In this document: piece by piece, positions 59,600-64,000 of the stretch
Numbering within the stretch: position 1 is the stretch's first letter
Layout of the letters: every line of letters starts with the position of its first letter
Assembly: GCA_036263655.1 (NCBI GenBank)
Contig: DATAGP010000059.1
Span: 62,001 to 126,000, forward strand
Length of the DNA stretch: 64,000 nucleotides
Direction of reading: 5' to 3'
Source of the DNA: Schlegelella_A sp036263655
Lineage (GTDB): Bacteria; Pseudomonadota; Gammaproteobacteria; Burkholderiales; Burkholderiaceae_C
Position numbers and translations under genes: made by a program
The notes under the pieces: model-generated
What the model saw: the letters and a program-made list of their open reading frames with translations, nothing else
What the model was told of the DNA's origin: nothing
Database searches by the model: none

Positions 59600-60418
59600 C
59601 TACGAGCGCAGCACGCGCATGGCCGCCGACCGGATCCAGCGACCCGTGCTCGTCGCACGCAGCACCTTCCAGGCTCGGGTCGACGCCAGCCGCTCGACGC
59701 GCGTGGCCTTGCGAATGACGACGACATCGGCGCCGAACACGTGCTGCGTCGAACGAAGGTAGCCGGGCAGGTCCTCGAGCCCGGCCCGGTACCTCTCGGC
59801 GAAGTCTGCGTGGGCGAAGATGAACTTGTTGCCACCGATGGCCACGGGAACGAGACGGCAGCGCGGCGAGCTCAGGTACCGCGAAGCGCCCTCGGCGACG
59901 CCCGGCCAGGCCTCGTTGAAGAAGTCGTCGAGGATGACGAGGCCGCCCCGGCCGAGCACAGCATCGGCGAGAGCCAGGTCGTTGGCGGTGATGTCGGCGG
60001 TGTGACCTCCGTCCACCGAGAACAGCCGCACCGGCCCGACGTCCTCGAGGATCTCGTCAGCGCGCAGCTCGAGTGAATTGCGCGACTTGACGACGATCCT
60101 GGACAGGTCGCAGCCGTGCTCGAGCAAGTTGTTCCTGAAGGCGACCTCGTCGCCGAGGCCCGAGCCGTCCACGTTCTGCGCCTGCATCTCGAAGAGGTCG
60201 TAGGCCGCGCAGCGCTCGCCGTCGTGGCTCAGCAGATGGAGCAGGATGAACAGCCGCCCGTGGTGGATGCCGATCTCGCACACGCCACCGCGGATGCCTG
60301 CACGCTCCTGCTGCGTGGAAAGGGCGGCGATCATCGCGATGGCGGTACCGTCGAGCCACCCGGCGACCGTGCGGTGCCCTCCCCTTGCGTAGGCGCGCAG
60401 GCGGTTCTGGTCTGGCAT
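59600..60418 (-). CDS. SAM-dependent methyltransferase (class I, CmcI/Methyltransf_24-like)
   Basis: This 272-residue protein has the class I SAM motif GVCEIGIHHGRLFI, an acidic loop AYDLFEMQ, and post-motif DGGHTADITANDLALADAVLGRGGLVILDDFF. That D-x-x-H and ILDDF layout is typical of CmcI-like methyltransferases and of those attached to polysaccharide or natural-product loci. Substrate unknown. It is convergent with the hydrolase gene (4-base gap) and precedes two other methyltransferase genes. Confidence 0.85.
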   Translation of the reverse strand: MPDQNRLRAYARGGHRTVAGWLDGTAIAMIAALSTQQERAGIRGGVCEIGIHHGRLFILLHLLSHDGERCAAYDLFEMQAQNVDGSGLGDEVAFRNNLLEHGCDLSRIVVKSRNSLELRADEILEDVGPVRLFSVDGGHTADITANDLALADAVLGRGGLVILDDFFNEAWPGVAEGASRYLSSPRCRLVPVAIGGNKFIFAHADFAERYRAGLEDLPGYLRSTQHVFGADVVVIRKATRVERLASTRAWKVLRATSTGRWIRSAAMRVLRS

Positions 60419-60551
60419 GGTGTCAGCCTCGGTCGGCTCGAATCCGGTGGGTCTTCGCCCTGGTCAGCAGGGCAGACAGCCTACCACTGGGCAAGCAACC
60501 GGCACCTGTCGGGCTGAGCCGCCGCTCTTCGACGTCAGGGCCCCGAGACGC

Positions 60552-61319
60552 TCATCTCTCGACCCTCTGCCAGGCCGTATAGGACTTCGGCACGCCCAAG
60601 GTCCGCTCGACGAATATCTCGGCGTCGGGAAACAGTTCCCGCATGCGGCGCTTCGACAGGACGCGCGTGTCCCGAATGTATTGGGCCCACTGCGGAAGGT
60701 TTCGTTGCCAGCGACGCAGGAACTTCTCCTGCAGCCACTTCGGATACAGGAACCAGAACGGCAGCCCGGTATGACACTCCAGCGGAAACCACGGCGACGG
60801 CGTCTGGATCCAGTACGACGTGCCCAGGCGCCGGACCTCGCGGGCAAACGCCTCCTGCTTGTCCTCGGGGCCGACGTGTTCCAGGACACTGTTGCTGAAC
60901 ACCACGTCGAATCGAGTCTCGCCATCGAGCCGCAGGTCGCATGCGTCGCCGACGACGTGGCGAAATTCGTGATGCGAAGGCACGAAGGGCGTCGAACCGC
61001 CCGGCAGGTTCAGGATCGTGACCTTCAAGGGAGTGGCCACGGTTGCCCAAATTTCCTCGCCGCCGCCAAGGTCGAGAACGGACGCTCCTTCCCGGATCTG
61101 CATCGTCTCGACGAAGGCCCGCATCCGCCTGGCCCGGAAATAGTCGGAGATCGGCAGGTGGAGGGTGTAGTAAGCCTGAACTCTCGAAAAGCTGAGCTTG
61201 GGCGAGGGCACCAATACTCTCCTGGCTGCGAACAGACGAACGGCACCCTGTCGAGGGCTTGCTGCACCGCCCAGCAAGGCTTGTGCCAAGGGCAGGCATG
61301 CCGTCATGGCACGACCCAT
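60552..61319 (-). CDS. SAM-dependent methyltransferase (class I)
   Basis: This 255-residue protein has SVLDLGGGEEIWATVA (SAM motif I), VGDACDLRLDGETRFDVVFSNSVLEHVG (motifs II-III), and a C-terminal half with Trp-rich SYWIQTPSPWFPLE. The DVVFSNSVLEHVG pattern is typical of small-molecule or sugar methyltransferases. Start codons at 61319 and 61307 are both possible. Function unknown. The 133 bases separating it from the next methyltransferase hold no gene. Confidence 0.85.
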   Translation of the reverse strand: MGRAMTACLPLAQALLGGAASPRQGAVRLFAARRVLVPSPKLSFSRVQAYYTLHLPISDYFRARRMRAFVETMQIREGASVLDLGGGEEIWATVATPLKVTILNLPGGSTPFVPSHHEFRHVVGDACDLRLDGETRFDVVFSNSVLEHVGPEDKQEAFAREVRRLGTSYWIQTPSPWFPLECHTGLPFWFLYPKWLQEKFLRRWQRNLPQWAQYIRDTRVLSKRRMRELFPDAEIFVERTLGVPKSYTAWQRVER

Positions 61320-61416
61320 GGAAGCGCTGTGGGGCTACCGCTCCGGTTCACGTCGGCCACGCCCGCTTGCCGCAAAGTAGCGGACGGTCGCCACCACCGT
61401 TCACCAGGAATACACC

Positions 61417-62208
61417 ATGTTCGATGGGAAGAAACTGATGCGATCAGCGCTCGTCTTTGCACCAGGGCTGCAGGGCGCGCGCTTCAGAGCCGAAGCCCGC
61501 ATCGTGCGGGCGTTGAGGCGACCCTATCGCCCGGAATTCAAGGGTCTGCGTGCCCTCCCGTTCAAGGACCCGCTCGTCCTCGACATCGGCTGCAACCGGG
61601 GGATCTCCGTGCAGTCGATCCTCGCCGTGCGACCAGATGCCCGGGTCATCGGGTTCGAGGCCAACGCGGCGCTTGCGGCCGACACGACGCGCTGGTTCGC
61701 GTCTGATCGGCGTGTCGAGATTCGCCCGTTCGGCCTCGGCAGTCACGCCCATTCGATCGTGATGCATGTGCCTCGATATCGGGGCTACCGGTTCGACGGC
61801 CTGGGATCGCTCGATCGCTCATACGCCGAGCGATCGGTGGGCAGCGGTTGGGTGTACGGGTTCGATCGCAAGCATCTACATCTGGACGAAAGCGTGGCGA
61901 GCATCCGGCGACTCGACGATCTCGGCCTCCGCCCCGCGTTGATCAAGATTTACGTGCAGGGGCACGAAGACGACGCTCTCGCCGGCGGCGCAGAGACCAT
62001 CGCCGCCCACGAGCCCGTCATCCTGGCGCCTTCACGACATGCCGCTGTCGACGCCCGGCTCAGGTCGGCCGGGTACAAGCGCTTTGTCTGGGCCGGCAAT
62101 GCCTTCGTGCCGGAGGCCGACGACGGCTTGTATGTTTACTACATGACGGCTGCCACATACGACAAGCTCGCTCAGGGGCTTGTTGTCGGGCGCCGAGAGG
62201 GCAGCTGA
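61417..62208 (+). CDS. FkbM-family methyltransferase
   Basis: This 263-residue protein has VLDIGCNRGISVQSIL (SAM motif), GFEANAAL, and SVASIRRLDDLGLRPALIKIYVQGHEDDALAGG, in which the LIKIYVQGHE stretch marks the FkbM family (usually LIKIDVEGHE; here D to Y and E to Q). FkbM proteins are O-methyltransferases acting on sugars and other small molecules. The altered residues may mean changed activity. It is divergent from the preceding methyltransferase. The three methyltransferases in a row suggest a surface-polysaccharide context, but no glycosyltransferase is seen. Confidence 0.85.
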   Translation: MFDGKKLMRSALVFAPGLQGARFRAEARIVRALRRPYRPEFKGLRALPFKDPLVLDIGCNRGISVQSILAVRPDARVIGFEANAALAADTTRWFASDRRVEIRPFGLGSHAHSIVMHVPRYRGYRFDGLGSLDRSYAERSVGSGWVYGFDRKHLHLDESVASIRRLDDLGLRPALIKIYVQGHEDDALAGGAETIAAHEPVILAPSRHAAVDARLRSAGYKRFVWAGNAFVPEADDGLYVYYMTAATYDKLAQGLVVGRREGS

Positions 62209-62329
62209 AGTCCAAACGACGGCCTGAGTCCTGAAGTGCAGCGGGTCCGTTGCGTTGAAGCCATCCGAACCTTCAAGAGCCGATACGTCCGTGCTAGCCT
62301 TTCGGCAAGGGCTCTTGAGAGGGGACGCG

Positions 62330-62890
62330 ATGAAACCAATTGCACTGGCGGTCGCCACATCCGCGCTCTGCCTGGCCGCTGAGACGTCAGCTGCCGCTTC
62401 CTTCACCTTCGCTCTTCATGGCACTGGTGCCTACTTGGAGCAGCCGGCGCACAGCGGAGTACCGCAGGCAACGCCTGGCCTGGCCTTCGAGTGGCTCGGA
62501 ACCCTCACATTCGCGACGGGGTCCAGTGCCGACGGTACGTACCTGCCGTTCGTCGGGCCCCATGGTTTGCTGTCGTCGTTCAGCTTGAACACGAACCTCA
62601 TCTCGTTCGATCTCGGCCGCGGCTTGAACAACGTCCAGATTCCACCGGTAATAACACTGTCGGGCGGAGAAGTGACGTTCATCCTCTTCCGCTACGAGGA
62701 GCTTCCCGATGTCTTCGTTCGAATCGACGGGATGAGTGCCACGTACTCGAGCACGCTCAATGCCGGCTTCCACAGTTCTGCCGTTGCCAGCCTCACGCCC
62801 GTGACACCGGTGCCGGAGCCGGAAACCTATGCCCTGCTGCTCGTGGGACTCGCCTTGTGCGGAGTGGCGAGAAGGCGTTCGGCAGACTAG
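62330..62890 (+). CDS. PEP-CTERM exported protein
   Basis: This 186-residue protein has a Sec signal (about 1-23, ALAVATSALCLAAETSAAA), a beta-rich body with few charges, and a C-terminal tail VPEPETYALLLVGLALCGVARRR that is a classic PEP-CTERM sorting signal (PEP motif, hydrophobic helix, Arg cluster). GAGAGGGGA precedes the ATG. The function of the mature body is unknown. The exosortase is not in the window. Its neighbours are a methyltransferase and an orphan sigma-like gene on the opposite strand. Confidence 0.88.
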   Translation: MKPIALAVATSALCLAAETSAAASFTFALHGTGAYLEQPAHSGVPQATPGLAFEWLGTLTFATGSSADGTYLPFVGPHGLLSSFSLNTNLISFDLGRGLNNVQIPPVITLSGGEVTFILFRYEELPDVFVRIDGMSATYSSTLNAGFHSSAVASLTPVTPVPEPETYALLLVGLALCGVARRRSAD

Positions 62891-62956
62891 GACCTCACTG
62901 CGACGGACGCGCGACGCGCGGGCGGCGCGCTCTTCGCTGCTTCGAGAACCAGCGAT

Positions 62957-63532
62957 TCAGAGGCACGGATCCATCAGCTGCCGGGCTTCGGCGCGCAACT
63001 GGCTGACGCGGCTGCTGTGCGTGTTCAGCATGAGCGCGACTTCCACCGGCGAGAGCCCCGAGGCGAGCAGGCGCGTGCACTCGATGAGCTGAGGCGAGCC
63101 CTTGCGATCCAGTCGGGCCAAGGCCTGGCGCAGCTGCGCGATGCGCTCGGGATCGTCGGGCGCTCGCGGCTCGTGGCGCGCCGGCGCGCCGTCGCTGCGG
63201 TCGTCGAGCTCGTCGAGCGAGCAGGTGTGGTTCGGCCGCTGGGCGAACGACTCGCGGATCCCGTCCAGCATCGCCCAGACGCATTTCCTGCGCACCCAGT
63301 TCTCCGCATGCCTGCGGTCGGTCGGCCGCTCCGCCTGCACCGGGCGCCCGGCAGCGCGGGCCTCGAGCAGCGCCAGCGCCGCAATCTGATGCAGGTCGTC
63401 GACGCCCAGATCGGGCGGCGTGCGACGACGCAGGAAGCGGCTCGCCTGCCCGATCAGCTTGTCGACCGTGGCGGCGTCCAGTTGCGCTGCGTCCGCAGCG
63501 GCGCGCAACCCTCCGGCTTCATCGCTCTTCAT
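62957..63532 (-). CDS. Orphan RNA polymerase sigma-70-like factor
   Basis: This 191-residue protein resembles FliA/ECF-like sigma factors. Region 2 is around LGVDDLHQIAALALLEARAA, a middle segment is RRKCVWAMLDGIRESF, and region 4 with a helix-turn-helix is LSPVEVALMLNTHSSRVSQLRAEARQLM. Its regulon and any anti-sigma factor are not visible. The ATG at 63532 is the only good start. The 278 bases between it and the lipoprotein gene hold no gene I can name. Confidence 0.7.
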   Translation of the reverse strand: MKSDEAGGLRAAADAAQLDAATVDKLIGQASRFLRRRTPPDLGVDDLHQIAALALLEARAAGRPVQAERPTDRRHAENWVRRKCVWAMLDGIRESFAQRPNHTCSLDELDDRSDGAPARHEPRAPDDPERIAQLRQALARLDRKGSPQLIECTRLLASGLSPVEVALMLNTHSSRVSQLRAEARQLMDPCL

Positions 63533-63810
63533 CCCTGTCCTGCTCCCTGTCTGCTCGGGCACGCCTGGATTGGCGCTCTCTGGCTCTCGACCACCCTTGG
63601 GGCCATACCAGTCTGCCTGCACCGGAGGCCGGGAAGGTGTCGCCCTAACGTCTCGACACAACGTGCGGCGCATTGGAGTGGCGGAGTTCGCGGAGCGGCC
63701 GCAATCGTCACCCGAGCGAAGGCTCGCCGTTTGCCCGGAGGGGCTCGGCGGTCCGCGAACGACATCGGGTCGCTCGCCTGCCGTCCGTGCAACCCAATGC
63801 GGAGCGTTCG

Positions 63811-64000
63811 ATGAACAGAAGACCGATGAAGCTGGCGGCGTGGCTGGCCGTGGCTGTAAGCAGCCTCCTGATCGCGGGCTGTGGAGGAGGCGACGACGAC
63901 AACGACGACGATGCAGCACCCCAGCGGCAGACGGGCGAGGTGGTCAGCTCGCAGGGCGTGAACGGAGGCGATTGCGCGAGCCTCTTCAACCTGAAGCTGC
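63811..64000 (+). CDS. Lipoprotein, start of a probable tannase/feruloyl esterase (cut by window edge)
   Basis: The 63 visible residues show a lipoprotein signal (LIAGC lipobox, Cys at about residue 24), an Asp-rich linker (DDDNDDDAA), then GGDCASLFNLKL. That last segment resembles the mature N-terminus of tannase/feruloyl-esterase family proteins, which release gallate or ferulate from plant esters. The window ends before any catalytic motif, so the assignment rests on a short stretch. If correct it fits an organism that catabolises plant aromatics through the protocatechuate branch. Confidence 0.5.
   Translation, partial: MNRRPMKLAAWLAVAVSSLLIAGCGGGDDDNDDDAAPQRQTGEVVSSQGVNGGDCASLFNLKL

Noticed and set aside
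63533..63810. A minus-strand upstream extension of the sigma-like gene
   Set aside because: The extra codons are Arg-rich without similarity to sigma factors, and a better start exists at 63532.

Overview
This 64 kb window is a gene-dense, very GC-rich bacterial chromosome segment. It has tRNA genes with encoded CCA, a prfB gene with a programmed frameshift, five extracytoplasmic Bug/TctC-type solute receptors and PEP-CTERM proteins. That combination points to a Burkholderiales-like betaproteobacterium with a large catabolic repertoire; this is inferred from gene content, not from a marker gene. No integrase, IS element, CRISPR array or rRNA was found, and no stretch over about 300 bases lacks a gene.

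Region 0-24 kb is an organosulfur/organic-acid catabolic region. It has a partial TPP enzyme, RidA, then pta and xsc (sulfoacetaldehyde acetyltransferase plus phosphotransacetylase; pta apparently starts at CTG). Divergent from xsc is an IclR regulator leading an operon with a CobS-like AAA+ ATPase, a flavoprotein, a Bug receptor, a gamma-glutamyltransferase-like hydrolase and a CobT-like VWA protein. A 2-hydroxyacid dehydrogenase and an endonuclease/exonuclease/phosphatase-family protein follow. At 14.7-23.7 kb a second IclR gene, with two tandem palindromic operator-like sites, sits between a minus-strand group (small secreted protein, sulfatase, class III aminotransferase, SDR) and a plus-strand operon whose four genes overlap by ATGA (IclR, Bug receptor, acylating aldehyde dehydrogenase like SauS, CoA ligase like SauT). 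SauT and SauS would turn sulfoacetate into sulfoacetaldehyde, which Xsc and Pta 15 kb away would turn into sulfite and acetyl-CoA, so the window may hold a complete sulfoacetate route with a Bug receptor for capture.

Region 24-41 kb is mostly housekeeping and mixed genes: a YihY-type membrane protein, a CHRD lipoprotein, an acyl-CoA synthetase, a GNAT, an alpha/beta hydrolase, prfB, pepN, a PPi-type phosphofructokinase, a Bug receptor, tRNA-Thr(CGT), small paired genes, a GAF histidine kinase, a DUF3606 protein, a CHRD PEP-CTERM protein, an FAD monooxygenase coupled to a Bug receptor, and ThpR.

Region 42-50 kb is an unusual minus-strand gene chain: CNNM/CorC-type membrane protein, SapC-family protein, PcaB, and a PcaC-PcaD fusion, linked by three consecutive ATGA overlaps. 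It is followed by an atypical metallo-beta-lactamase-fold protein and a form-II (CoxL-like) molybdenum hydroxylase large subunit with no small or medium subunit nearby. Region 50-56.5 kb has apaH and a probable metal-uptake group (His-rich exported protein, TonB-dependent receptor, kelch protein, NRAMP transporter). The right end has tRNA-Ser(TGA), a diiron/ferritin-like protein, a fifth Bug receptor coupled to a hydrolase, three methyltransferases, another PEP-CTERM protein, an orphan sigma-70-like protein, and the start of a lipoprotein that looks like a tannase/feruloyl esterase.
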